The notes beneath the pieces were generated by a model that saw nothing but the letters and a program-made list of their open reading frames with translations, was not told where the DNA came from and did not search any database. Of a stretch of DNA of 64,000 nt, positions 44,158-55,049 are shown one piece after another. Position 1 is the first letter of the stretch; every line of letters begins with the position of its first letter. The translations under genes were made by a program, and so were the position numbers. Source of the stretch: Scilla litardierei (Eukaryota; Streptophyta; Magnoliopsida; Asparagales; Asparagaceae); NCBI GenBank assembly GCA_030789695.1, contig CM061132.1, positions 34,868,418-34,932,417 on the forward strand, given 5' to 3'.

Positions 44158-44429
44158 GGACCCCAACCCGACCTTTCTGACGAGCTGCTCCTTGTGCAGG
44201 CTAGCCTGTCGTCACATGTTGTGCTCAGCCCTCCACCTCCGGCAGTACAGCTGGTGGGCGGAGTCCTCGTGGAACGGTCCCGCGGTGCCCCAGCCTCGTC
44301 TACCCCCTGCCTCGTCAATACCCTCATTACTTGTCAAATAGCATATCCTAACCACATCCTAATCATAACCACCGTGCTCTTGGTTCCCCTTTATACAAAT
44401 TCATTGTACGCGATTTTTACCCTGCAACA
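44158..44429 (+). mobile_element. F-family Tat LTR 3, right part
   Basis: It resumes with GGACCCCAACCCGACCTTTC, contains the acceptor-like CTTGTGCAG near 44192-44200, and ends CCCTGCAACA. The next bases, TCATC (44430-44434), match the TCAAC before LTR 1 in four of five positions, suggesting one duplication brackets the whole three-LTR block. Confidence 0.82.
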
Positions 44430-44956
44430 TCATCAAATTGTCATCGGTCGTAGCTCGATGAGTCGATGAACGATCCGAGCTCTGCCCTAGATCCAAGCTT
44501 CCCTATATCTGACTCATCGACATATTAAGCCAGACGAGCTACGACTCACCACTGATCGAGCCTGAGAAACCCTAACGAGCTACGACCTGCCTCCAACGAG
44601 TCACAAGCTATGAGCTACAAGAATACTGATCAGGGATGGGACTCATCGAGCTTCCTCAGATCCGACCCATCGACTCATCAAGCAGGGGTCCTGAGCATTT
44701 ACCAATATCACTTCGCTCTCAGTTGGTCCATCGATTCTTCCAGCTGAGCACCATCATCAGCCCTTACAGGAGATGTACGGTATCGAGATTCATCATCTTC
44801 TGGCCATGTTTTGTTAGAATCCTGAGCTTGATCCAAGCTTGGTTTGGGCTCTCGAGCCTCATTGGAGCTCAACCCGAGCTTTCGAGTTCTATCGAAGCTC
44901 GATCTAAGCCTCTGACCTACCTCCATCGAGCCAGAACTCGTCTGATCGAGTGCTCA
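44430..44956. other. DNA between element F and the chromovirus, no gene recognised
   Basis: Degenerate GAGCTCGATGAG-type words as in 28521-29426. The 116-codon frame at 44636-44986 runs into the next LTR and has no recognisable feature. Confidence 0.45.
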
Positions 44957-47628
44957 TGTAACGACTTGTATTTTAAGCGTGTTTGATTTCGTGTGAGCCT
45001 GTATTTTATTTCAGTCGTTCGAGTAATTTTTCGTCTGCGCGTTCTTTCTCCTGCGCGTTGATGCGAGCGCGTCTCGGTTTTTAGTTTTTTACTATACTGT
45101 AATTAATTAACTCTTATCCCTAACTAATTACTCTTAACCCTAACCCTACACCATTAAATCTCACCGAAATATATCAGTGAGATCCTACATTTTCCCAACC
45201 CCCAACTAAACATCATCCCCACATCTCATTAATCCCAATTTCATCTTCCCCTTCCATTTTATACACAGCACAAGGAAAGGAAACATAGAAAAAAAAGACA
45301 GAAATAGGGCAGCAACAAACTCACGCATCCTTCACAAATTTCATCATCACCTCCCCCAATTCAACTCAATTTCATCATCACCTCCCCAAATTCAACCCAA
45401 ATCAGCCATCCACCACAACAATTCAACCCAATTTCATCATCTCCCCTCCTATACACCCCCACGAAGCAACGTCGCCCTCTGACCGCAGTGCCCCCGCCTG
45501 AGGACGGCCGCCGCCTAATCTGCCCCATGTGCAGCCGCCCGCGCGCGCTCTCTTCCTGATCCACCGCTGGAGCGTGCTCTCTTCTCGATCCCCGTCGCTG
45601 CCAACTGCCGCGCGCCGCCCTGTTGCTGTCGCGCGCCCAGATCATGCACCGCCTGCCCATTGCCGCCCTCCACCTGAGCCTGAGCCCGAGCCCGAGCCCG
45701 AACCCTGCTTTGCAAAGAAAGACAAAAAAAAAAGAAAAAAAGTAGGAGGAACGAAAGAGACAGAGATTGAGAAGGTAAGAGAGAGTTGAGGTTATTTATA
45801 GTGAAAAGTTAATAGTTATTAATTATAAAGTCAATGTTAGCTAATTATACAGTAAATGTTAGTTAGTTAATAAGTTAATATATGCTAGTATATATAAATT
45901 CTGTTAGCATGTAATATACTAGTATGTTATTTCCTTTAAATCAGTATGTTAGTATAATAGTTAGTATTAATTGTAATGCTAATGTAAAATTAGTTTAGTA
46001 ATGTTAACTGATAATATTAATTCTGTTAAATCATATATATTACCTTGTATCACAGTAGGTTAGTTTAATATGTTAGTTTTGATAATGAGATTAGTTAATA
46101 CCAGTATATTAGCTTTATAAAATAAGTGTTGTTGAAATCAGTTTATAATATTAGTTTAAAATCAGTTTAAAAGACATATCGTTAGACTTTTTAACTAATG
46201 TTATACTAACTGTTGGTGATATTAGTTGTATCATATTAATTCTGTTAATACATATATGTTAATAATAGTAGGTTATATATAACCATGTATAAGTTAGTTA
46301 TAATGATAATTAATTAGTTAAAACTTCCGTTTGATACCAAATCCGTGATGCAGATACAATGCACCTTACGCTATGATCACTTGGACACCAAAACTTACCT
46401 CGAGGCAAGTATTTTATCGTAAATGAATTACAAACCGAATTGTTCAAACTTTAGTGCTAAAATCATATTTCAGTGTGCTTGTCGACTTTAGAACTAAATT
46501 GTATGTTTTCATTGTGCCGGTCGCTTTCTGATTAAATGGACATGTTATATTAATGTTGCTTGTTGGAAACAATTCACTATCTGACTGCTATCAAATTGAA
46601 CTACATTCACTATCTGATTACTGTCAAATTGAACTACATTCACTCTCTGCCTGCTATCAAGTGGAACTAATTTGGACAGAGGGTATGACATAACCCACGA
46701 AACGTATATGTGATACCATCGAATACAGATGGGATGTAATCTAGTCGATGACTAGACAGACACCTTGGGTGGGGTTGGTTCATGTAGTGGAGTCCGTAAA
46801 TGTGGCTTGAACATCTTACGGCTACATCCATACCACACTAATAAAGGCAACCATCTTGGCCATCTTCCAGGTTAGGAACGGCAAGAGGCGTCATGGTAAA
46901 CCACAATGATAGGATGTATCGAGAACATTTTACCTACTCGGACATGGACTTATTCACTAGCACAAACAACTGAAAAGTATTCTAAATTGACAACTTTGCT
47001 TACCTCTTTTAAAATGCAAATGTATATTAATTGTCGATGAACCTAATGTCTTTACTTTCCACATGTTCTCATTTTTTTGCTATGCACTTGCTCTTATGTG
47101 TTCTAGCTTTCTCACTTTCTTAAATTGCAAGTTGCTGCTTTCATTAATTTAAAATCTTGTCGAGCTATCGCTGACATATATTTCAAATGAATTTATGAAA
47201 TATATGTTAGGTTCAGATACAGAGTACATTGAGGACCCTGCTTTTGAGAATCCTATATTAGAGGTGGACCCGCTGATCAGAGCTACGAGGACGCTGAGAT
47301 CATCCCTACTGAAGACTAGAGCGAGTTGTTTCTATTTCAGTTTTATTAATTGTACTTGTTGTTTCAGGTGTGTTTACTTTCAGCAAATTATGCAGCCATG
47401 CTATGCCTTAATTACCTTGTGTACTTTGTTTTAAAACGCTGCTGTTTAAAGTGTAATGACTATTTATACTGCATCTAAGAAATTCGCGTGCAGGGATCTG
47501 CTTTACTGAACAACGCTTATTGTGCTTAAGTCAAAGAAGAAAGAAAAAAGTATCTTTTCTTTGCTTTAAGCACATGCGGACCCGCTTGCGTCCTCGCTCC
47601 CAAGTATAATAGGAAGTGGAGCGTGACA
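44957..47628 (+). mobile_element. 5' LTR of chromovirus element E
   Basis: About 2.67 kb, TGTAACGACTTG to GGAGCGTGACA. Like the LARD LTR it has an AT-rich start, a short GC-rich block (45470-45720) ending in AGAAG|GTAAGAG (donor-like, near 45774), and a long AT-rich stretch with acceptor-like sites. The matching 3' LTR lies outside the window, so the right edge is judged only from the TG..CA ends and the following gag. Confidence 0.65.
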
Positions 47629-47764
47629 GGTTTTAGTGGTGGCTCATGTAAGTCCTCCTCCTCTTGCACTCTGTGAAATACTTCAGAAGCAGTGTGAATA
47701 TCATCACTAACCAGATCGTTTGAATAACTTTGTACACAAATGTTTAATTTGTTCCTTTTGCAGC

Positions 47765-48843
47765 ATGGCAGGAAGACCGCACACTCGCAACTGAAATGGA
47801 ACTAGCAGAAATGGTGCTCCCGACATCCATGAACTCATGAGTGTCATGAGAGGAATGTTGGAGATCCAACAGCAGCTGATCCAACAGGGTCAGCAGCCTG
47901 CACCACCTGCACCACCCCCTCCTCGAGCTGAGCCTGGAGCCAAGCAATTTCAGGAGTTGAACCCGAAGAGTTTTTCTGGAAGAAAGGCCCATTGGAAGCC
48001 GAAGAATGGGCCCAAAACACAGAAGATGACCCGAGTCTTGCCCGGATTGACCAGGAAGGCTGGGTAGAAGTTGCCAAGAAATAGTTGACTGGAAATGCTC
48101 AGAATTGGTGGGACACTGAAGAAGGTCGTCTTGTCAAGCCCATCAACTGGACCATGTTTTGAGAGCGATTCGACGCTCAATATTTTCCTCGATCAGCCAA
48201 GAGGGAACAACAGCAATGTTTCGTCATCCTGGAACAAGGCAATCAGACTGTTGACGAATACGAGGCAGAATTTTCGTTGCTTAGTCGATTCGCCCCGCAC
48301 CTGGTAGAAGATCCCGAAGATTGTGCTTATCAGTTTCTCCAAGGACTGGACCTGAACATTCAGGCTTCAATGTTTTCGATGAATTCGACTACACATCAAG
48401 GAGTGTTGGATACTGTTAGGAAGCATGGGCTCATTGTAAAGCGTAAGAAGGCGCTTCAGATTGTATATAGTAGACGTCCATCGGAGCCACCCAGGGGCAA
48501 TCTCTGACTTACTCAGACTGCTCAATTCAAGAGGCATGCTATCCCGGCCAACAATCGACCTCAGATGGTGTACTTTCACTGTAAGTGGATTGGTTATGTC
48601 AAGAAGAACTGCAGAGAGCTGCTTGATATGTGGAGCATCTGCACATGCTACCAGAGACTGCCCTTGCCGCACCAACAAGCCGATGACTGCTGGACCTTCT
48701 GGACATATTCTGTGTGGAGCTCCTGGAACTACTCAACATGGACCACCTCTGGCTCCACAACAGAAGGCTTTTGCACTGGCAAGACAGAACCAGCCAAGGC
48801 ATCAGGTTTTCACCATGATAGCCACGGAGGCTGAGATTGATTA
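47765..48843 (+). pseudogene. gag: Chromovirus Gag, degenerate (element E)
   Basis: The frame from ATG 47765 reads MAGRPHTRN, a stop, then HELMSVMRGMLEIQQQLIQQ and a proline stretch. Later pieces in other frames give NAQNWWDTEEGR, TVDEYEAEFSLLSRFAPHLV and YQFLQGLDLNIQ, the usual Gag order of plant chromoviruses. Part of the region before NAQNWW is missing. Two degenerate cysteine-rich motifs lie near 48570 and 48640. Many stops and shifts make it inactive. Confidence 0.8.
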
Positions 48844-48959
48844 ACAAGTGATATTAGGTAATACTTAAACCCTTCTTTTATAATGCTTATGGTATATGCA
48901 TGTGTCGCTTGTTTATCTTTTAGCTAAGACATATTTCCTATGTATTATGTGTTATCTCA

Positions 48960-51030
48960 ATAGCCTCTCATCCAGCCCTATCTCTTTTTGATTCTCGAGT
49001 CACTCATTGCTTCATATCCCGAGGATTTGTAGAGAAACATTCTATTCATGTTGACTCTCTACCATATTGCTTGAACATCACTACTGGGAGTGGAGTAGTG
49101 AGAACTTCTAATGGCTGTCGGTCTTTCCTTATAGTGATTTGTGGACATGAGTTGTTCGCAAATTTTATGATAACCGACATGCCAAACTTCGATGCAATAT
49201 TCGGCATGGATTGGTTAGGAAATTCCTATGCTATTATTGATTGTCACAAAAAGAAAGTAGTGTTTGAAATCTATGATCATCCTGTGTTTGAATTCACAAG
49301 CGCAGACCGTTCACTTGGGCCTATCAAATTTCGGGCCAAGCCGAACGAACTAATCATTGCATCGATGCAAGTTGAGCCCGAGAAGCCTAGAGTGGTTCGA
49401 GACTTTGGGGACGTATTCCCTGAAGATATTTCAGGATTACCGCCTGATCGAGCTCTGGAATTCACTATGGATCTTATGCCAAACACTCAACCTATTTCAA
49501 AGGCTCCTTATCGTATGGCTCCTGCAGAACTGGAAGAACTTCAGAAACAACTCGACGACCTGTTGCGGAAGGGATTAATACATCCCAGCGAATCTCCTTG
49601 GGGTGCGTCAGTTCTTTTGGTCAAGAAGAAGGATGGGTCAAGAAGTATGTGTGTGGATTATCGAGAACTGAATAAGGTAACCATAAAGAATAAGTATCTG
49701 CTGTCACGCATTGATGACATCTTCGATCAACTTGGCAGATCGCAAGTATTCTCTAATATCGATCTCTGAAGTGGTTATCATCAAGTGAAGGTCAGAATTG
49801 AAGACATCCTAAAGACGACATTCCGGACCAAGTATGGGCACTATGAATTCGTATTCATGCCATTCGGCATGACTAACGCCCCATCAGTATTCATGAACCT
49901 TATGAACTTGATCTTCTATGAGTTTTTGGATAAGTTCGTAGTGATCTTCATCGATGACAACTTGGTCTACTTGAGGGATGAAGAGGAGCATGCCGAGCAT
50001 CTGTGGATTGTATTGGAGACCTTGCGACATCATTTGTTATACACCAAGTACAGCAAGTGTGAATTCTGGCTAGACTTGGTCGCCTTTCTTGGGCATGTGG
50101 TATTAGAAAACGGTATTCTGTCGATCCGAAGAAGGTCGTTTCAGTCAGGAATTGGCCGACTCCTCGATCAGCTACTAACAACCAAAGTTTTCTTGGATTG
50201 TCTGGCTATTATCGTAGATTCATCAAGGACTTCTCGAAGATTGCCAAGCCTATGACTCGCTTGACGAGGAAGGATATCATGTACATCTGGTCTGGGGCTT
50301 GTGAGCAAGCATTTGAAGAATTGAAGACGAGGCTGACGACTGCACCAGTGTTAGCTATACCAGATAGAACTGGAGGATTTGAAGTTTTCTATGACGCATC
50401 TGGCAAGGGCCTTGGATGTATCCTACATCAGCATAGTCATATGGTTACATATGCTTCTCGACAGTTGAAGATTCACGAGAAGAATTATCCGACTCACGAC
50501 TTGGAGCCGCTGTCATCTTTGCCCTGAAAATTTGGAGACATTTCTTACTGAGTGAGAAAGTGAAAATCTTCACGGATCACAAAAGTTTGAAATACATTTT
50601 CACCCAGAAGGAGTTGAATATGAGGCAGCACAGATGGTTTGAGCTGATGGCCGATTACGACATCGACCTCCAGTATTATCCCAAAAAGGTCAATGTCGTA
50701 CCCGACGCTTTGGGTAGACTGCCAGCAGTCATGACTCTTACAGTTCAGTGGAGGCTACATCAAGATCTGCAGGAGATGGATATGGAAGTTGTTTTACCTG
50801 GAGTCACATCATCATTGATGAATATGCAGATTAAGTCGACGATTGTGGATCGGATTATAACTGCTCAATCTGGAGATGAAAAGCTACAGAAGATTAGAGA
50901 GAAAGTTGAAGCTGGACTTCGGACGGATTTTCCTATTCATGAGGAACCCTGAGATACGACAGTAGGATCTGCTTACCTTCAGGTGATATCAGAGAGGAGC
51001 TGATGAATGAAGCTCATAGCTCTTCCTACC
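48960..51030 (+). pseudogene. pol: Chromovirus protease-reverse transcriptase-RNase H (element E), degenerate
   Basis: The protease region reads [12 protein letters not shown]; the family active site is DSG, so its glycine is lost. [10 protein letters not shown] follows. Reverse transcriptase starts near 49380: [67 protein letters not shown] stop sits at 49767-49769 just before [22 protein letters not shown] and the catalytic FIDD ([12 protein letters not shown]) follow. RNase H runs from [14 protein letters not shown] through [20 protein letters not shown] and [11 protein letters not shown], with a frameshift near 50520. The motifs place it with Tekay/Del-type chromoviruses. The next domain is interrupted by element C at 51031. 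Confidence 0.88.
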
Positions 51031-52109
51031 TGTTACGACCAAAAGATCATAATAGCCCGACTCCCGCCCGGATCCGCTAACATACCCCTTTAGCTCGCCC
51101 TTTAACACTCAGGGCCGCCGCCCCGAGGACCCGGGCCATCATGGAGATAGGCACGCCTTACGGCGCCCCCCCGAAACGGCCGAGGCGAGCAACTGTAGCC
51201 GGCCGAGGCGAACAACCGCGGCCGCCCGGCCCATCGGGGTAGCGCGCTTGGGGACGCTTGGGTATCAAGGCCAAGCCTACGGACAGGCGTGGTCGGGCTG
51301 GACTACCCCCGACCGGAACGGCCCGTCCGATTCCCGCGAACCGCGGCGCCTAAAATAAGCCAGACCTTTAGTTCGACGCTAACGACAAACAGCCTAGGAC
51401 AAAGGCACAACTGACACATACGTCACCCGACCGCCTGACAAAGCACCCCCAGGCGGCAGACCTGACCGGCGGTTGGTGCTTTCGGCCCTGACATCCCGAC
51501 AAAAGCACCTCTTGGCCGTTGCGCCGCCTGACAAAGGCAGGTCAGAAACTCCTGTTCCCGATGTCCTTGTCCGAAGCTTCCGCTGACAACCGAGCCAGCT
51601 CAGCGTGCCAAGTCATCATCCGTCAGGTATAAATACTCCCCCTCCTCTTACGAAAGGATGATGCTGCAGAATTCTCTCTCATTCAACTATTCACACACGA
51701 GTGCAAAGGTCTTCCATATCTTTGTTCTCCCACCTATAGCTCGCCACGCGCGGTCGACACACCGTTAGTCCGACCGGCGTGACCAGCCCCCCATTTTAAG
51801 CCCTATCACTGACTTAGGCATCGGAGGGGCTAAGGGTTGAACCCCCAACCCAGCCCTTCTAACGAGTTGTTCGTGTTGCAGGAGAGCTCGCCTATCAACA
51901 CCAGTCGGCGTCACCCCCCTGCCGTTCAACCTTGTCCAGCCGCATCCGGCGAGATTCAGCCCCGCGACCGTCACTGGCGTCGAGATCGACTTCTTCACCC
52001 CACTAATCGCTTGTCAAATAGCCTACCTAAACCCCCTACTCCACATAACCACCGTGCCCTTGGTTCCCATTAATACAAATTCATTGTACGCGAGTTCCAC
52101 CTCGTAACA
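51031..52109 (+). repeat. 5' LTR of element C
   Basis: TGTTACGACC to CTCGTAACA. TATA box at 51628-51635; conserved box CTGACTTAGGCATCGGAGGG near 51808; acceptor-like GTGTTGCAG near 51873-51881. Confidence 0.93.
51628..51635 (+). promoter_or_regulatory. TATA box of element C 5' LTR
   Basis: CAGGTATAAATACTCCC; the partner in the 3' LTR is at 62673-62680. Confidence 0.7.
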
Positions 52110-52111
52110 AT

Positions 52112-52130
52112 TGGCGCCGTCTGTGGGAAC
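52112..52130 (+). other. Primer-binding site of element C
   Basis: TGGCGCCGTCTGTGGGAAC, two bases after the LTR, identical to element B. Confidence 0.8.
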
Positions 52131-52144
52131 GAAGGGTCACACCC

Positions 52145-54903
52145 ATGTTAGATCCCATACCGATCTCGCGGAACCCGGACCACGGCAAAGATCCCGTGGG
52201 ACAGGAACCGCTCTCCCTACAAATCACCCCGGCGTCCGACCCCCTTCTGGGGATGGGCTCCGAGATCGAACACACTTCAGTCCCCGCCGTCCTGAAGAGC
52301 TTCGAGGCCGTTGCTCAGGCCAGGGGAGGCTGTCAGACGGCTGGAACGGGACCTCCGCCTGGCCCCTCAGAGCCCCTGAACGTGAGGTGAAACCTTCACC
52401 CTCAGTTCGAGGAGGAGGGGGAGCATAGGGGGCTCGCTGAGGAGATCGTGGCCCAGCAAAGGCTCCTGGAAGAGGAGGTAGAAGTCGCACAGCGGTGGAG
52501 GCACCTGGGGGAGGCGGCCGCCGCGTAGAGGCGTCTGGACGAGGCGGCCGAGACCACCCGGAAGGCTTACCAGGAAGAGGAGGCCGCCCGCCGCCAGCTT
52601 CGCTTCATCATCGCGGAGCGCGAGAGGCTGAGGATGGAGAACAGGAGCAACCGAGAACTCCTGGACGAGGCGACGACGGCCCGGCGGCCTGGGAACGGGC
52701 GGGACCCGATGCTGAACAGGTCCCCGCCTGGAGGGGGCGGCCCCCATCACCAACACCCCCCCTCCGATACCCTGCGAGAGGAAGCCATTTATCGGCAACT
52801 ACGCTTCCTCACCGCCGAGCGTGAAAGACTCCTTCGGGAGAATCAAGAATGGATGGAGGCCCGAGGAGAGCTGGCCAGGAGGCGTGGGCGCTGGGAGGAC
52901 CGTAGCCCGCAACCCGTCGAATCCTCGGCCCAAGGAAGGAGCCCCGCCCGGAGACCGTCGGGCTACTCGCCGGGGACGGAGGACCGTCGGCGGCCGAGGC
53001 GCGACCGAAGCCCGACCGAAGCCCGACCCCCGAGTGGCGGAGGGGGGATGTGCCGGATCGCCCGACCTACCCGGAGGAGGCCACACCACTCGCCCGGTGG
53101 ATCACTTCTGCCCCCAGGCCAGTAAGGTTCAAACCCCCTCACTTGGCCACCTATAATGGGAGGGGCGACCCCCTCACGCACGTGCAACAATACCGGGGGG
53201 CGATGGAAGCCCAGGACGTGGATGAGGCGTTCCTTTGCCGACATTTCTCCCAGAGCCTGAGGGACACCGCGCTGGACTGGTACTTCGGCTTGCCCGCGAG
53301 GTCCGTAGGGAGCTTTGGCGAACTATCCCATAAGTTCTGCCAAGAGTTTCGGGCCGGGCGAACAAAAAAGAAGCCCTTAGACTATCTCAGCACGATAGTC
53401 CAAGGAGAGGGAGAGACGACGGGTAGATACCTCCGCCGTTTTCAGGAGGAAAGACAGGCGGTGGTGACGTGTGGCGATGAAGTGCTTATGCCGGCCTTCA
53501 AGACGGGGCTGCGGACTCGGAGCCTCCACAAATCACTGCTCCGGGATCCGCCGACCGACTATGAAGCGTTGGTAGCCATGGCGGAGAGACACGCGCTGGC
53601 CGAGGAGACTCTCGGCGCCAAGGCCTTATTCCCCCCGGCGAAACCCCCCCAAGGCGAACCCCGGTCACACCCACGGCCGAGGCAGGAAGAGGGGCACCGT
53701 GGCCGCGACCAACTGGCCCGACCAAGGAGGGAACAGCTCGGGCCCCGTCTGCAAGACCGACCTGGCCCGGCGCGCGATTTCGCTCCGGCCCAAGGGCTCC
53801 CTCGAGTCGCCCCGAGACAAGAAGGCCCCCTAAGGGCACATTACACCCAACTCAACGCCTCCTTGATTGAGGTAATGGCCGCGGCTACACGGGCCGGACT
53901 GCTGCCGGAGCCGCCCCGAGAAATGAAGTCGGACCCCGCCCGGAGAGATTTCAATAAATACTGCCGCTACCACCGGGACCACGGCCACGACACCGACAAC
54001 TGCTTCACCCTCAAAAGGGAAATCGAGCGGCTGATCCAGGCGGGCCACTTGGGGGACTTCGTCGGAGCCCGGAGACCTGACCGGGAAGAGGGGAACCACC
54101 GAAGGGCACGGAGGGCAGACCCTCCGGCAAACGACGAGCGGGAAGAGCTTCACCCCCCAAAACCCGTCATGCGCATAAATACGATATGCGGCGGCCCATC
54201 TTCAGGTGGGGCATCGTCGTCAAGAAAGAAGGCGTATGCGAGACAAGTAATGACGGCGGGTCTCGGAGGGGACCGGAGAGGGAGAAGGATGGCCTACCCA
54301 CCCATAACTTTCAGCGACGAGGATCTGGAGGGGATCGAGCTGCCACACGACGATGCCATCGTCATCGAAGCACAGATCGGGACGGCCATCGTCAGCCGCC
54401 TCCTGATCGACACGGGGAGCTCTTGCGACATCCTGTTCATGTCCACGATCGAAAAGATGGGGTTAAGGCCGACGGCCCTGAGACCCTGTACGGGACCCCT
54501 CGTCGGTTTCACCGGTCACTCGACCCCCATCATGGGAGTGATCACCCTGCCGATAACCCTCGGAGAAGAGCCACAGGTCGTCACCCGAATGACGTTGTTC
54601 GTTGTGGTCGACATCATGTCGGCGTACAATGGGATCATTGGACGACCTTACATGTCGGCCATCGGAGCGCTCCCCAGCCTACTCCATCAGATGGTCAAGT
54701 TCCAGACCCCTCGAGGGGTGGGGATCGCACGGGGAAGCCAGAAGCTGTCTAAGAGCTGCTACGTAGGGTCGACCAAGCACAAAGGACCAGAGGTAAACCT
54801 GAAGATCGACTCCTCAAGGCGGAGTTATGACCCCCTCCAGCCAGAGTTAACCCCAGCCAATGCCACGGCCGAGGGAAACAGGATCGACCACGCGCCCAAC
54901 TAA
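52145..54903 (+). pseudogene. gag: Tat Gag-protease of element C (frame broken in its N-terminal third)
   Basis: It begins at ATG 52145 (MLDPIPISRNPDHGKDP). Stops lie at 52388-52390 and 52526-52528, then coiled coil (LRFLTAERERLLRENQEW) and a basic proline-rich stretch follow. A frame change in the G run near 53040-53047 leads to an open frame of ~617 codons: VRFKPPHLATYNGRGDPLTH, LDWYFGLPARSVGSF, YLRRFQEERQAV, then a CX2HX4HX4C finger (CRYHRDHGHDTDNC). A retropepsin-like protease follows: SRLLIDTGSSCDILF with the DTGSS active site, then IIGRPYMSAIGA. The frame ends at TAA 54901-54903, where reverse transcriptase would begin. The Gag core and protease are intact; only the N-terminus is broken. 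Confidence 0.85.
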
Positions 54904-55049
54904 ACCACCCCCCGAGAAGGACGGGCTAATCACTCCAAGGGGCACGATGCGCCGGCCGGGGCATAGCCGGTAACTGTAAGTCCTGAACGAAGTACCATGT
55001 TCCCTTCTTTTTATCTTCAAATTTCGCCTTTCCTACATAACAGTTTCAG
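54904..55049. other. Spacer between protease and array, element C
   Basis: About 150 bp of non-coding sequence and no pol remnant. The deletion of pol is therefore complete at this point. Confidence 0.6.

Noticed and set aside
44636..44986. 116-codon frame as a host gene
   Set aside because: It runs into the start of the chromovirus LTR and has no domain or splice context.
45120..45150. Telomere-like CCCTAA repeats
   Set aside because: Only a few imperfect CCTAACCCTA units within the chromovirus LTR; too short for an interstitial telomere.
54186..54752. 188-codon plus-strand frame overlapping the protease
   Set aside because: It is a +1 shadow of Gag-protease, which carries the DTGSS active site in the other frame.
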